64,000 nt of DNA from Corynebacterium meridianum (GTDB taxonomy: Bacteria; Actinomycetota; Actinomycetes; Mycobacteriales; Mycobacteriaceae): the NCBI RefSeq assembly GCF_016342265.1, contig NZ_JAEIOS010000015.1, positions 248,001 through 312,000 of the forward strand, given 5' to 3'. Positions 44,699 to 54,476 of the stretch are shown one piece after another; position 1 is the stretch's first letter, and every line of letters begins with the position of its first letter. The position numbers and the translations under genes were made by a program. A model generated the notes under the pieces. That model searched no databases. It was not told the origin of the DNA and worked only from the letters and a program-made list of their open reading frames with translations.

Positions 44699-47359
44699 AT
44701 GGATAACAAGAAACTGCTGAGGATCGGCGCGATCGCCGCCGTCATCCTCATCGCCCTGTACGTGATGACCGTGCTCACCGACGACACCCGCGGTTACCGC
44801 AAGGTGGACACCTCCGTCGCGTTGACGCAGCTGGACGACCACAACGTCGCCGAGGCCCAGATCGACGACCGTGAGCAGCAGATCCGGCTGAAACTCAAGG
44901 AGGACATCACCGTAGAGGAACGCGACGGGATCAGCGAGATCATCGCCGAGTACCCGGCACGGACCACCCCGGTCATCTTCGAGAAGGTGCAGGCGGCCGA
45001 CGCGGAGAAGTACACCACCAAGGTCACCCGCGAGAGTTTCCTCGGCTCGATGTTCAGCGTCATGCTGCCGATGCTCATCGTATTCGGCCTGCTCATCTTC
45101 TTCTTCTCCCGCATGCAGGGTGGTGGCATGGGCATGCTCGGCATCGGCGGTTCCCGGGCCAAACAGCTCACCAAGGACATGCCCACCAACACCTTCGAGG
45201 ATGTCGCCGGCGCCGACGAGGCGGTCGACGAACTCCACGAGATCAAGGACTTCCTCCAGGATCCCTCGCGCTACGAGGCACTGGGGGCGAAGATCCCGCG
45301 GGGTGTTCTCCTCTACGGCCCGCCCGGAACCGGTAAGACCCTGCTCGCCCGCGCCGTCGCCGGTGAGGCCGGCGTGCCGTTCTACTCGATCTCCGGCTCC
45401 GACTTCGTCGAGATGTTCGTCGGCGTCGGTGCCTCCCGCGTCCGCGACCTGTTCAAGCAGGCCCGCGAGAACAGCCCCTGCATCATCTTCGTCGACGAGA
45501 TCGACGCCGTCGGCCGCCAGCGCGGCTCCGGCATGGGCGGCGGCCACGACGAACGGGAACAGACCCTGAACCAGCTGCTCGTCGAGATGGACGGTTTCGG
45601 CGACCGTGAGGGCGTCATCCTCATCGCCGCCACGAACCGCCCCGACATCCTCGACCCCGCGTTGCTGCGCCCCGGCCGCTTCGACCGTCAGATCCCGGTG
45701 ACGAACCCGGATCTCAAGGGCCGCGAGATGATCCTCAAGGTCCACGCCAAGGGAAAGCCCCTGGCCCCCGACGCCGACCTGAACTCACTGGCCAAGCGCA
45801 CCGCCGGCATGTCCGGCGCCGATCTCGCCAACGTCCTCAACGAGGCGGCGCTGCTGACCGCCCGCATCGGCGGCAACGTCATCACCGCCGACGCCCTCGA
45901 GGAGGCCACCGACCGCGTCGTCGGCGGCCCGCGCCGTTCCAGCAAGATCATCTCCGAGCACGAGAAGAAGGTGACCGCCTACCACGAGGGCGGCCACACC
46001 CTCGCAGCCTGGGCGATGAAGGACATCGAGCGCGTCTACAAGGTCACCATCCTCGCCCGCGGCCGCACCGGCGGACACGCCATGACCGCAGCCGAGGACG
46101 ACAAGGGCATGTACAACCGCTCCGAGCTGTTCGCCCGGCTGGTGTTCTCCATGGGCGGCCGCGCCGCCGAGGAGCTGGTCTTCGGCCAGCCCACCACGGG
46201 TGCGTCCTCCGACATCGAGCAGGCCACCAAGATCGCCCGCGCGATGCTCACCGAGTACGGCATGTCCCCGGAGCTCGGCACCGTCAAGTACGGAGAGGAG
46301 CAGGGCGACCCCTTCTCCGGGCGTGGTGCCGGCGGCAGCCTCGACTACTCGCCGACGGTGGCCGCCACGATCGACCAGCAGACCCGGTACCTCCTCGACA
46401 AGGCTCACCGGGAGGCGTACGCCATCCTGCGCGACAACCGGGAGACCCTCGACCGGCTCGCCGAGAAGCTCCTGGAGAAGGAGACCCTGCGTAGACCCGA
46501 CCTGGAGGCGCTGTTCACCGACATCACCCCGCGGGAACCGCTCGAGGTGTTCGCCGGTGAGGACACCGACTACCCGCGGCAGTTCGGCCACGAACCGGTG
46601 AAGACCCCCACGGAAATCGCCATCGAGCGCGGCGAGGAACCGCCGAAGAAGTTCTCCCTGCTGGAGATGTCGAAGGCCGCACGCGCCCGCCGGGAACGGC
46701 AACTCGCCGCCCTCGGTGGCCCCCGACCCGGCGAGGATCCCCAGGAGACCCCGGAGGCCGGGGGACGTCCGCGGCAGGATAGGGACACCGGTCCCGAGCA
46801 GCCGGGAAACACCGGCTTCGGCTACGGCGACGCCACGGGTTCGCACGCCGTCGATCCGGTACGCGACACCGGCGACGGTGGCGTCGTACCCTCCGGCAGG
46901 CATGCCCGGGACGAGCGTCCGGCTGACCCCGGCAATTCCACCCCCACCTACGGCGGAACTCCGCCGCCGCCCGGCTGGTCCGCTCCGGGCTGGCCGCCGC
47001 GGGATGGATCTCGGCCCAATCCCTATGCCACCGGTGCGGGCCGGGGGACCCCGGAACGGCGATCTCCGGAGGAACACCCCGGGATGGCGTCCTACGGTCC
47101 CGGCGAACCCGCCGGCGGGACGGACGGGGTGCAGACCTACGGTGCCGCGCCCGGCGGCGACGGTGAGCTGATCGGTTTCCGGCTCCCGGACCACGAACAA
47201 CCCGAGCATGCGTCGGAGCGGGAGGAAAGCGGTGCGGTCGGGGACGACCGCGACGAGAACGTCTCCGAAACCCCCTCGTCCAGCCCGACGGACGTGATCG
47301 ACCTCGGGGAGACAACCAGCGAACCGCCCCGGGAGGACGACGATGAGCGACGGGATTGA
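44699..47359 (+). CDS. ftsH: ATP-dependent zinc metalloprotease FtsH
   Basis: 886 residues. Two membrane helices (about 8-27 and 118-137) flank a small outer domain. AAA module with Walker A GPPGTGKT at 207-214 and Walker [10 protein letters not shown] at 262-270; zinc site HEGGH at 429-433. After about residue 660 comes a tail of more than 200 residues, Pro/Gly/Glu-rich and probably unfolded; E. coli FtsH ends near 645. It degrades membrane and regulatory proteins. Its last 17 bases overlap folE. The start has no strong ribosome site. Confidence 0.97.
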   Translation: MDNKKLLRIGAIAAVILIALYVMTVLTDDTRGYRKVDTSVALTQLDDHNVAEAQIDDREQQIRLKLKEDITVEERDGISEIIAEYPARTTPVIFEKVQAADAEKYTTKVTRESFLGSMFSVMLPMLIVFGLLIFFFSRMQGGGMGMLGIGGSRAKQLTKDMPTNTFEDVAGADEAVDELHEIKDFLQDPSRYEALGAKIPRGVLLYGPPGTGKTLLARAVAGEAGVPFYSISGSDFVEMFVGVGASRVRDLFKQARENSPCIIFVDEIDAVGRQRGSGMGGGHDEREQTLNQLLVEMDGFGDREGVILIAATNRPDILDPALLRPGRFDRQIPVTNPDLKGREMILKVHAKGKPLAPDADLNSLAKRTAGMSGADLANVLNEAALLTARIGGNVITADALEEATDRVVGGPRRSSKIISEHEKKVTAYHEGGHTLAAWAMKDIERVYKVTILARGRTGGHAMTAAEDDKGMYNRSELFARLVFSMGGRAAEELVFGQPTTGASSDIEQATKIARAMLTEYGMSPELGTVKYGEEQGDPFSGRGAGGSLDYSPTVAATIDQQTRYLLDKAHREAYAILRDNRETLDRLAEKLLEKETLRRPDLEALFTDITPREPLEVFAGEDTDYPRQFGHEPVKTPTEIAIERGEEPPKKFSLLEMSKAARARRERQLAALGGPRPGEDPQETPEAGGRPRQDRDTGPEQPGNTGFGYGDATGSHAVDPVRDTGDGGVVPSGRHARDERPADPGNSTPTYGGTPPPPGWSAPGWPPRDGSRPNPYATGAGRGTPERRSPEEHPGMASYGPGEPAGGTDGVQTYGAAPGGDGELIGFRLPDHEQPEHASEREESGAVGDDRDENVSETPSSSPTDVIDLGETTSEPPREDDDERRD

Positions 47360-47921
47360 TCTGGAACGCGCCGCGGCTGCGGTGCGCGAACTACTCATCG
47401 CGGTGGGGGAGGACCCCGACCGTGAGGGGCTGAAGGAGACCCCCGACCGCGTCGCCCGCGCGTACGCCGAGGTGTTCTCCGGGCTGCACTCAGACCCGTC
47501 CGAGGTACTGGCCAAGACCTTCAACGAGGACCACCAGGAACTGGTACTCGTGCGGGACATCCCCATCTACTCGACCTGCGAGCACCATCTCGTGCCGTTC
47601 TTCGGGGTGGCGCACATCGGCTACATCCCCGGGAAGAGCGGGCGGGTCACCGGCCTGTCCAAGCTCGCCCGACTGGCGGATCTCTACGCCAAGCGGCCCC
47701 AGGTGCAGGAACGCCTCACCCGTCAGATCGCCGATGCGCTGGTCGAACGGCTCGATCCCCAGGCGGTCATCGTCGTGATCGAGTGTGAGCACCTGTGTAT
47801 GGCTATGCGCGGAATCCGCAAGCCCGGGGCCACGACGATGACCTCCGCCGTCCGCGGCGGGTTCCAGCACAACGCCGCCTCCCGCGCCGAGGCGCTGAGT
47901 CTCATCCGGGCGAAGCAGTGA
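47343..47921 (+). CDS. folE: GTP cyclohydrolase I
   Basis: 192 residues. It turns GTP into dihydroneopterin triphosphate, the first step of folate synthesis. Zinc and catalytic residues are in [12 protein letters not shown] and [11 protein letters not shown]. Starts inside the end of ftsH, with GGGAGGACG just upstream, and its stop overlaps the folP start (GTGA). Confidence 0.97.
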   Translation: MSDGIDLERAAAAVRELLIAVGEDPDREGLKETPDRVARAYAEVFSGLHSDPSEVLAKTFNEDHQELVLVRDIPIYSTCEHHLVPFFGVAHIGYIPGKSGRVTGLSKLARLADLYAKRPQVQERLTRQIADALVERLDPQAVIVVIECEHLCMAMRGIRKPGATTMTSAVRGGFQHNAASRAEALSLIRAKQ

Positions 47922-48796
47922 GCGCCGGGGGCGGGACGTCGACGCCCCGCCGGTCGCCCGAAGGTCTCCCCGTCCGCGACCGGTGCCTGGTCATGGGGAT
48001 CGTGAACGTCACGGAGGACTCCTTTTCCGACGGCGGCCGCTACCTCGACCCCGAGGTCGCGGTCGCGCACGCCCGCGAGCTCGTGGCGCTCGGTGCGGAC
48101 ATCATCGACGTCGGCGGGGAATCGACCCGTCCCGGTGCCGTCCGGGTCGATCCGGACGTGGAACTGCGCCGGACCACCCCGGTGATCCGTGCCCTCACCG
48201 AAGAGGGGATTCCGACGTCGGTGGACACGATGCGGGCCGAGGTCGCCGCAGCTGCGGTGGACGCCGGTGTCGCCCTGATCAACGACGTCTCCGGTGGCCA
48301 GGCCGACCCGGACATGCTCCGGGTGATGGCGCAGTCAGGGCTCCCGGTCTGCCTCATGCACTGGAAGACCGTACGCTTCGGTGACGCGGCGGGTGCCGCA
48401 CACACAGACGGCGACGTCGTCGCCGATGTCCGGCGCCGGCTCGACGCCCTCGCCGGGGAGGCACAGGCCGCGGGGATCGCCCCGCACAACATCATCATCG
48501 ATCCCGGTCTCGGCTTCGCCAAGACCCCGGAGGACAACTGGGCGCTGCTCGCGGCGCTGCCGGAGTTCACCGCCGGTCCCTACCCCGTCCTCGTGGGCGC
48601 GTCCCGGAAACGGTTCCTCGCCGCGGTACGGAGCGACCGGGGACTGACCGGGTCGGCGGATCCCGCGACGGCGGCGATCACCACGCTCTCCGCGCACCAC
48701 GGTGCCTGGGCCGTCCGGGTCCACGACGTCGCGGTCTCCCGCGACGCGGTGGACGTCGCCGCAGCCTGGCGGACGGGCGGCACACCACATGAGTGA
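47918..48796 (+). CDS. folP: Dihydropteroate synthase
   Basis: 292 residues from the GTG overlapping the folE stop; the longer open frame inside folE is ignored. Sulfonamide-target enzyme that joins p-aminobenzoate to the pterin. Signature blocks [31 protein letters not shown], and [15 protein letters not shown] are complete, with GASRKRFL near the end. Confidence 0.97.
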   Translation: MSAGGGTSTPRRSPEGLPVRDRCLVMGIVNVTEDSFSDGGRYLDPEVAVAHARELVALGADIIDVGGESTRPGAVRVDPDVELRRTTPVIRALTEEGIPTSVDTMRAEVAAAAVDAGVALINDVSGGQADPDMLRVMAQSGLPVCLMHWKTVRFGDAAGAAHTDGDVVADVRRRLDALAGEAQAAGIAPHNIIIDPGLGFAKTPEDNWALLAALPEFTAGPYPVLVGASRKRFLAAVRSDRGLTGSADPATAAITTLSAHHGAWAVRVHDVAVSRDAVDVAAAWRTGGTPHE

Positions 48797-48828
48797 ACAC
48801 CAACTGGAAGGACGGGAATTTCCCGAAC

Positions 48829-49215
48829 ATGGCTGACAGAATCGAACTCAGGGGACTGAAGGTGCACGGGCGGCACGGCGTGCTGTCCGCGGAACGTGCC
48901 GCGGGACAGGAGTTCATCGTCGATCTGACCTGCTGGCTCGACTTCACCGCCGCGGCGGCGGGGGATGACCTGGCCCGTACCGTCGACTACTCCGAGCTCG
49001 CGCAGCTCGCCCACAAGATCGTCGCGGGCAGCCCCCGGGACCTGATAGAGACCGTCGCCGCGGAGATCGCCGACACGGCGATGGGGACATTCACCCAGCT
49101 GTACGCCGTCGAGGTGACGGTGCACAAGCCACACGCACCGATCCCGCTCGATTTCAGTGACGTGGCCGTCGTGGCCCGACGCTCCCGCGGCGGCCGGGGG
49201 CAGGGGCAGCCCTGA
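48829..49215 (+). CDS. folB: Dihydroneopterin aldolase
   Basis: 128 residues from the ATG at 48829, where the protein begins [18 protein letters not shown] like other family members. A GTG at 48793 overlaps the folP stop (GTGA) and would add 12 residues; coupling favours it, family alignment favours the ATG. Blocks HGRHGVL and [12 protein letters not shown], and the late [10 protein letters not shown], are typical. Makes hydroxymethyl-dihydropterin. The stop overlaps folK by one base. Confidence 0.95.
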   Translation: MADRIELRGLKVHGRHGVLSAERAAGQEFIVDLTCWLDFTAAAAGDDLARTVDYSELAQLAHKIVAGSPRDLIETVAAEIADTAMGTFTQLYAVEVTVHKPHAPIPLDFSDVAVVARRSRGGRGQGQP

Positions 49216-49712
49216 TGCGCGCGGTCCTGTCGGTGGGTGCAAACCTCGACGACGCCGCGGGCGCCGTGGAGGGGGTTCTGCGTCACTTCGCCCCGGAGGC
49301 GGTCGCCGTCTCGCCCGTGTACGACACCGCCCCCTGGGGAGTGACGGACCAGCCCGACTTCGCCAACGCGGTCGTCATCATCGACACCCCCGATACTCCC
49401 GAGCAGCTGCTCGACCGCTGTCAGGCACTCGAGAACGCCGCCGGTCGGGTTCGTGAGCTGCGGTGGGGGCCCCGGACCCTGGACGTCGACATCGTTCAGT
49501 GCGCCGCCCCCGACGGATCCGAGATCCGCAGCGCCACCGATCGGCTCTCCCTCCCGCACCCGCACGCCCACGAGCGGGCCTTCGTCCTGGTGCCCTGGCT
49601 CGCCGCCGACCCCGATGGGGTGCTCGCCGGGGTGCCCGTGGCGACCCTGGTCGACGGGTTGCCGTCCGCGGACGTCGCCGGTGTACGGCTCCAGGAGGGC
49701 GGACGACCGTGA
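49215..49712 (+). CDS. folK: HPPK, hydroxymethyl-dihydropterin pyrophosphokinase
   Basis: 165 residues. Signature RWGPRTLDVDIV, plus LSVGANLDD at the start and LPHPHAHERAFVLVPW. It activates the pterin for FolP. Shares one base with folB and four with the next gene, so the whole fol group reads as one translationally coupled unit. Confidence 0.97.
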   Translation: MRAVLSVGANLDDAAGAVEGVLRHFAPEAVAVSPVYDTAPWGVTDQPDFANAVVIIDTPDTPEQLLDRCQALENAAGRVRELRWGPRTLDVDIVQCAAPDGSEIRSATDRLSLPHPHAHERAFVLVPWLAADPDGVLAGVPVATLVDGLPSADVAGVRLQEGGRP

Positions 49713-50182
49713 AAACCACCCAGATCCCGCTCCTCATCGCCACCGCGTTGTTCTGTGCCGGGGCGAGCGCCATCCTGACCTGGCGCTTCTATGCGAGTTT
49801 CATTCCGATTTCGGCGAGCGCCTCGGTGACGCTGTGGCTGATGGCGGGACTCTGCGGGGTGCTGGCGTGGCGGGTCCGGGCCCATCTCGACAAGGGGCGG
49901 ATAGGGCTCGACCGGAGCCAGCTCAATCCGATCACCGTCGCGCAGTGGCTCGTCATCGGCAAGGCATCGGCGTGGACGGGAAGCGTCGTCGGTGGGGCGT
50001 ACCTCGGGATGTCCGTCTACGTCGTCCCCAGGTCGGGCACGTTGGTCGCCGCAGCCGATGATCTCCCAGGGGTTCTGCTCTCGCTTTTCGGGGGCATCGC
50101 CATGGCCGTCGCCGGGGTGATCCTCGAGCGGAGCTGCGAGGTACCGCCAACGTCGGACGGCGAGCCGGCGGCCGCCGCGTGA
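49709..50182 (+). CDS. DUF3180 membrane protein
   Basis: 157 residues from the GTG that overlaps the folK stop (GTGA). Four helices (about 7-26, 36-54, 80-105, 120-140). The block LNPITVAQWLVIGKASAWTG is the family mark. It follows folK in most Corynebacteriales; function unknown. Confidence 0.88.
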   Translation: MKTTQIPLLIATALFCAGASAILTWRFYASFIPISASASVTLWLMAGLCGVLAWRVRAHLDKGRIGLDRSQLNPITVAQWLVIGKASAWTGSVVGGAYLGMSVYVVPRSGTLVAAADDLPGVLLSLFGGIAMAVAGVILERSCEVPPTSDGEPAAAA

Positions 50183-50265
50183 GCGCGGCCATCTTCTTTC
50201 CAGGGTGACCGCGTCGGACGCGCGCCTGGGTAGCCGGATCCGGGTCCTTTAGTACATTGGTAGCC

Positions 50266-51621
50266 ATGAACGCCGCCGACGAGAACTCGACAGCCCCCGG
50301 AACTGGTCCGGACCAGGGCCGACAGCAGAACGACACCTGGCAGGTGACGCTGGTTGTTCTGGTTCTCCTCGCACTGACCGCGGTCGTGGTCATGCTGTTC
50401 ACCGGCAGTGACGTCGCGCTGAAGATCGGCGTGGTGGCGGCGCTGTGGGCCGCGGTCCTCGGGATAATCCTCGTCGCCCGGTACCGAAGGCAAGTCGCCG
50501 CGGTGGAACGCGACCGGGAGCTCGCGGAGCGCGAACACGAGGAGGAACTCCGTCGCGAGTCCGCCGCACACCGGGAGCAGGAGCACATCCTCCAGCAGAG
50601 TTACCTCGAATCCCTGGACGAATACCGGGACACGGCACTCGCCGAGATCCGGGAACAGCTGGCGGCCATGAGGGCACAGCTGGAGGAACTCAGCGGGCAG
50701 ACCTGGAGCTACGAGCCCGCGGCGCTGCAGGCCGAGGCCCGTCGTATCCAGGAGCTGCTCGCCGGGCCGGCTCAGGCGACGGGTGACGGAGGGCTGCCCG
50801 GCTACCCCGGGCCGGACACCCCGGAGGCGGAGACCCCGGTCCCCGTGGGCTCCGCTGACGCGGAGCCCCGGGACGTCCGGGATATCGAGGACGTCGAGGA
50901 GATCACCCCGGAGGACCGTACGCCGACCGCCGCTCCGGACCGGTCCTCCGACGCGGTGGACACCGGGGAACCGTCGGCCACCGAATCACGCTCACCGGCA
51001 CCGGTCGTGGCCCGGGAAACGGGTTCATCGGCCCCGGGAGCCGGTGACGATGCGAATGATGACGGGGTTCCTCCGGATGCCGACGGGACCCGGAGGGACG
51101 CCACCGACGGCGAGGACACCACCGGCGCCTTCGCCCCCGTGTACAAACCCTCCTGGTTGACTTCACCGTCCGCCCTCAAGCCGAACCCGTTGATCACGGG
51201 TGGCCCCGTTCCCGGTGCCGGGGTCCCGACGGACGCCAGCTATCTGATCGCGGGCGGTTCCCGGAACGTGCAGCACACGAAACGGGATGTCGCTTCCGCC
51301 GGAACGACGGCCGGGGATCCGGCACCGCGTGGCTCCGACGGGGAAGATGTGCCCGAGCACCGCACCCCCGGGGCACATGAGGGCAAGGGCTTCGACACCG
51401 GTGCCATGGCGGCCGTCCCCTGGGATGCGGCCGGACGCTCGGCCTCCAGGCGCGCGGCGCACGCGGCCACGTCGGACGGATCCCCCGACGATCGCACGGA
51501 CGACGTGCAGGACGCTGAGGTCCCCCGGCACGGACGCCGCCGCCGGGATGAACGCGGCGGCGGGATCTCGGTCGCCGAGCTTCTGGAGAATCTCCGCGAC
51601 AACGCGGACGACGATCAGTGA
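50266..51621 (+). CDS. DUF6779-type membrane-anchored protein
   Basis: 451 residues from the ATG at 50266. Two neighbouring helices (about 26-44 and 50-69), then a charged coiled coil (about 75-170: ERDRELAEREHEEELRRE, EIREQLAAMRAQLEEL), then about 280 residues that are acidic, Pro/Thr/Asp-rich and likely unfolded, ending in a short helix GGISVAELLENLRDNADDDQ. The family has no known function. It is a regular member of this gene order in Corynebacterium. The last four bases overlap the next gene. Confidence 0.8.
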   Translation: MNAADENSTAPGTGPDQGRQQNDTWQVTLVVLVLLALTAVVVMLFTGSDVALKIGVVAALWAAVLGIILVARYRRQVAAVERDRELAEREHEEELRRESAAHREQEHILQQSYLESLDEYRDTALAEIREQLAAMRAQLEELSGQTWSYEPAALQAEARRIQELLAGPAQATGDGGLPGYPGPDTPEAETPVPVGSADAEPRDVRDIEDVEEITPEDRTPTAAPDRSSDAVDTGEPSATESRSPAPVVARETGSSAPGAGDDANDDGVPPDADGTRRDATDGEDTTGAFAPVYKPSWLTSPSALKPNPLITGGPVPGAGVPTDASYLIAGGSRNVQHTKRDVASAGTTAGDPAPRGSDGEDVPEHRTPGAHEGKGFDTGAMAAVPWDAAGRSASRRAAHAATSDGSPDDRTDDVQDAEVPRHGRRRRDERGGGISVAELLENLRDNADDDQ

Positions 51622-52523
51622 CCCCGCCCCGGCTGACGATCGGGTTCTACGGAACTGACGGGATAGCTGCGGGACTGGCCGAACGGTTGACCGACGTCGG
51701 GCACCGGGTCGCCGCCGTCGTTGATCCCCGGCGCACCGACATCCGGTACCGGTTTCCGGCCGGCGGTCGGGTGGACACGGAGATCCCGGCACTGCGGCGG
51801 TGTGATCTCGTCCTCATCTGCGTGGCCGACGAAGAGCTTCCTGATGCGGTCACTGCACTGATCCCGCACGTGAGCAGGGGGCAGATGATCGCCCACCTGT
51901 GCGCGTCCCAGGGCACGCGGGTGTTCGCCCCACTCGTCGATGACGTCGCACTGGTGATGGCGCTCCACCCGTGTGTCTACCCGGTGGGGTCGCCGGATGC
52001 GGCGGGGGTGCTCCGCGACGTCGACGCCCTGGAATCGGTGCCGTGGCTCATCACCGCCGACCCCGGCCCGCCGGAGGGGGTGGCCGAAGTGTTCGTGGCC
52101 GAGCTCGGTGGCTGGCCCGTCCCCGTTCCGGAGAACGAGCGGCCGGCGTTCGCCGCAGGGCTCCAGCACGCGACGGAGCATCTGATGACCGTCGTCGACG
52201 ATGCGTGCTCGATGATCGACGAGGCGTACTTCCGGAGTGGAGGACCGCAGGAGGGGATCGGTCGCGCGCTGCTCCGGCAGACGTCGCGGAGGGTGCTGGA
52301 GGTGGCACTCGCGGATCCGGATCACAGCGTGCCGGGTCCGGTCTACCGGGCGGCGGTGGACACGGTCCGGCTGCAGCATGATCTCGGGATCCCGGACAGC
52401 GCCACGGCTCGGAGCTACCGGGAGCTGGCCCGGAGAACCGCGGAACTCACCCCGTTCGGGGACATCGACATCGAGTTGTGGGCGGACGGGCCGCCCGGCG
52501 GGTACCCGGGACGGGCAGAATGA
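51618..52523 (+). CDS. Rossmann-like/DUF2520 protein
   Basis: 301 residues. N-terminal Rossmann fold (LTIGFYGTDGIAAGLAERL, then a strand-helix series) and a C-terminal helical DUF2520 part (HATEHLMTVVDDACSMIDEA). It resembles 6-phosphogluconate- or pyrroline-reductase-like dehydrogenases. In many Actinobacteria this gene precedes panC; here panC is 20 kb away, so that link is broken. Starts in the stop of the preceding gene. Confidence 0.85.
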   Translation: MTPPRLTIGFYGTDGIAAGLAERLTDVGHRVAAVVDPRRTDIRYRFPAGGRVDTEIPALRRCDLVLICVADEELPDAVTALIPHVSRGQMIAHLCASQGTRVFAPLVDDVALVMALHPCVYPVGSPDAAGVLRDVDALESVPWLITADPGPPEGVAEVFVAELGGWPVPVPENERPAFAAGLQHATEHLMTVVDDACSMIDEAYFRSGGPQEGIGRALLRQTSRRVLEVALADPDHSVPGPVYRAAVDTVRLQHDLGIPDSATARSYRELARRTAELTPFGDIDIELWADGPPGGYPGRAE

Positions 52524-52719
52524 CCGAATCACCCCCGAGTGGGGTGCCTCTTTCGGTTGGTGAGGGTCGTGCAGCTCATCACATGTATCTGGCCATGAAA
52601 TGTGTCACTTCGCGCAAATATCGCTGCTAGTCGCCGTTTTTCCTCGGCGGCAATCGGAGCGGGAAATCCGGGCGGCGTCGCCGCCGTCCGAAATCCGAAT
52701 CCCGGATGCCGAATTTGCA

Positions 52720-52725
52720 TAGGCT
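52720..52725 (+). promoter_or_regulatory. -10 box of the nsrR-like gene
   Basis: TAGGCT ends six bases before the GTG at 52732, giving a leaderless message. The 200 bases upstream are AT-richer than the surroundings and hold no gene. Confidence 0.6.
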
Positions 52726-52731
52726 CTAGGC

Positions 52732-53190
52732 GTGCAACTGACCCGATTCTCAGACCTGGCCCTGCGGACCCTCATGCGGCTCGGGGAGGCCTCCGCGGCC
52801 CCTACCACCCGGATGACGGTGGCCGAACTGGCGGTCGCCATCGAGGCGCCCGACACCCACGTCGCCAAGGTCGTGTCCCGGCTGGCCAGGCTCGGCGTCG
52901 TCCGCAGCATCCGCGGCCGGTCGGGCGGTGTCCTCCTCGCGGAGTCCTCCCCGGCGGTCAGCGTCGGGGCACTGCTCCGCGAGCTGGAGCCGGACTCACC
53001 CGTGATCGACTGCTCGGCACCGTCCCCCTGTCCCTATCTGGAGGGCGACTGCCTGCTGCGGCACCGGCTCGCGGACGCCACCGAGGCTTTCTACCGGAGC
53101 CTCGATGACCTCCGCGTCGCGGATCTCATCACGGACGCCGCCCGAGCCCGGCGGGGAGCCGTTCCCCTGGGTCTGCCGCACACCAACTGA
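52732..53190 (+). CDS. nsrR: Rrf2-family regulator, NsrR-like
   Basis: 152 residues from a leaderless GTG. Winged helix at the start (LTRFSDLALRTLMRLGE; HVAKVVSRLARLGVVRSIRG), then the three cluster cysteines in DCSAPSPCPYLEGDC (C-x5-C-x6-C). NsrR holds an iron-sulfur cluster that reacts with nitric oxide and then lets go of the DNA. The flavohemoglobin gene 66 bases downstream makes this role very likely. Confidence 0.92.
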   Translation: MQLTRFSDLALRTLMRLGEASAAPTTRMTVAELAVAIEAPDTHVAKVVSRLARLGVVRSIRGRSGGVLLAESSPAVSVGALLRELEPDSPVIDCSAPSPCPYLEGDCLLRHRLADATEAFYRSLDDLRVADLITDAARARRGAVPLGLPHTN

Positions 53191-53256
53191 CATTCACCCG
53201 TCGCGACGTGCCCGCCCCACGCCGCCACGGGCAACCAACCGAGGAGCAACCAGCTC

Positions 53257-54426
53257 ATGTTCGTGACCACCCAGCCCGACACCTCCCGCACCCTGTCCGA
53301 GAAGAACGCCGACATCGTCCGCGCGACTCTCCCGGTGATCGGCGCACACATCAACGAGATCACCCCGATCTTCTACGACAAGATGTTCACCGCACACCCC
53401 GAACTGATCAGTGACCTATTCAACCGGGGCAACCAGGCCGCCGGAGAGCAGCCCAAGGCACTGGCCGCGTCGATCGCCACCTTCGCCACCATGCTCGTCG
53501 ACCCGGACGCCCCGGACCCGGTCGAGATGCTCGGGCGGATCGGGCACAAGCACGTGTCCCTCGGCGTGACCCGCGACCAGTACCAGATCGTCCACGACAA
53601 TCTCTTCGCCGCCATCGTCGACGTCCTCGGCGACGCCATCACCCCGGAGGTCGCCGGAGCGTGGGACGAGGTCTACTGGCTCATGGCCGACGTCCTGATC
53701 GACTTCGAGGAGGACCTCTACGCCTCCGACGGCGTCGAGCCCGGCGAGGTGTTCCGCGAGGTCACCGTCACCGAGAAATACGACCTCCCCGGTGACGTGA
53801 CCGTCTACACCCTGAGCGGCGATCTCTCGGTCCCGCGTCCGGGCCAGTACACCTCGGTCGGCGTGAAACTCGACGACGGGGCCCGCCAGCTGCGCCAGTA
53901 CTCCATCATCGGCGGCGACGCCACGGAGCTGACCATCGCGGTCCGTCGCGAGGGTGAGGTCTCCGGGTTCCTCCGCGACCGCGTCGACATGGGCGACACC
54001 GTCCAGGCGACCCTGCCCGCCGGTGACCTCGTGCTCGACGACGCCGACAACCCGGTCGTCCTCGTGTCCTCCGGAATCGGGTCCACCCCGATGACCGGAA
54101 TGCTGCACCATCTGGCGACCACGGGTTCGTCCCGTCCGGTCACCGTCCTGCACGCGGACATCGATGAGGAGCATTTCGCGCAGCGCGAGCAGATGGCCGG
54201 ATACGTCGCCGAGATCCCCGGTGCCACGATGGAGATCCGCTACCGCACGAACGACGAGCGTATCGACATCGCGGAGTACCTGCCCGCCGGTGCGACGGTG
54301 TACCTGTGCGGCGGCAACGGCTTCCTGCAGGCGCTGCGGGACCAGATCGCGGCTCTGCCCGCCGACCGCGCACCGAAGGCCGTGCACTTCGAGCTGTTCT
54401 CCCCGAACGACTGGCTCATCAGCTAG
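53257..54426 (+). CDS. hmp: Flavohemoglobin (nitric oxide dioxygenase)
   Basis: 389 residues with GAGGAG upstream. Globin domain (1-140) with the heme His in RIGHKHVSLGV and the distal Tyr-Asp area IFYDKMF; FAD domain with LRQYSIIG; NAD domain with VSSGIGSTPMTGML and YLCGGNGFLQAL. It turns NO and O2 into nitrate. Directly behind nsrR, so one NO-response unit. Confidence 0.96.
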   Translation: MFVTTQPDTSRTLSEKNADIVRATLPVIGAHINEITPIFYDKMFTAHPELISDLFNRGNQAAGEQPKALAASIATFATMLVDPDAPDPVEMLGRIGHKHVSLGVTRDQYQIVHDNLFAAIVDVLGDAITPEVAGAWDEVYWLMADVLIDFEEDLYASDGVEPGEVFREVTVTEKYDLPGDVTVYTLSGDLSVPRPGQYTSVGVKLDDGARQLRQYSIIGGDATELTIAVRREGEVSGFLRDRVDMGDTVQATLPAGDLVLDDADNPVVLVSSGIGSTPMTGMLHHLATTGSSRPVTVLHADIDEEHFAQREQMAGYVAEIPGATMEIRYRTNDERIDIAEYLPAGATVYLCGGNGFLQALRDQIAALPADRAPKAVHFELFSPNDWLIS

Positions 54427-54476
54427 CGACGCCCGGAGGATGATCGTCGTCCACGTATCGACTACGCTGGCGGGAT

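Noticed and set aside
44195..47566. Two long frames opposite hpt and ftsH
   Set aside because: Shadows of well-defined genes on the plus strand.
52580..52604. CACAT-N15-ATGTG as an NsrR site
   Set aside because: Weak 5-bp arms, 115 bases above the -10 box of nsrR, and no match to a known NsrR site.
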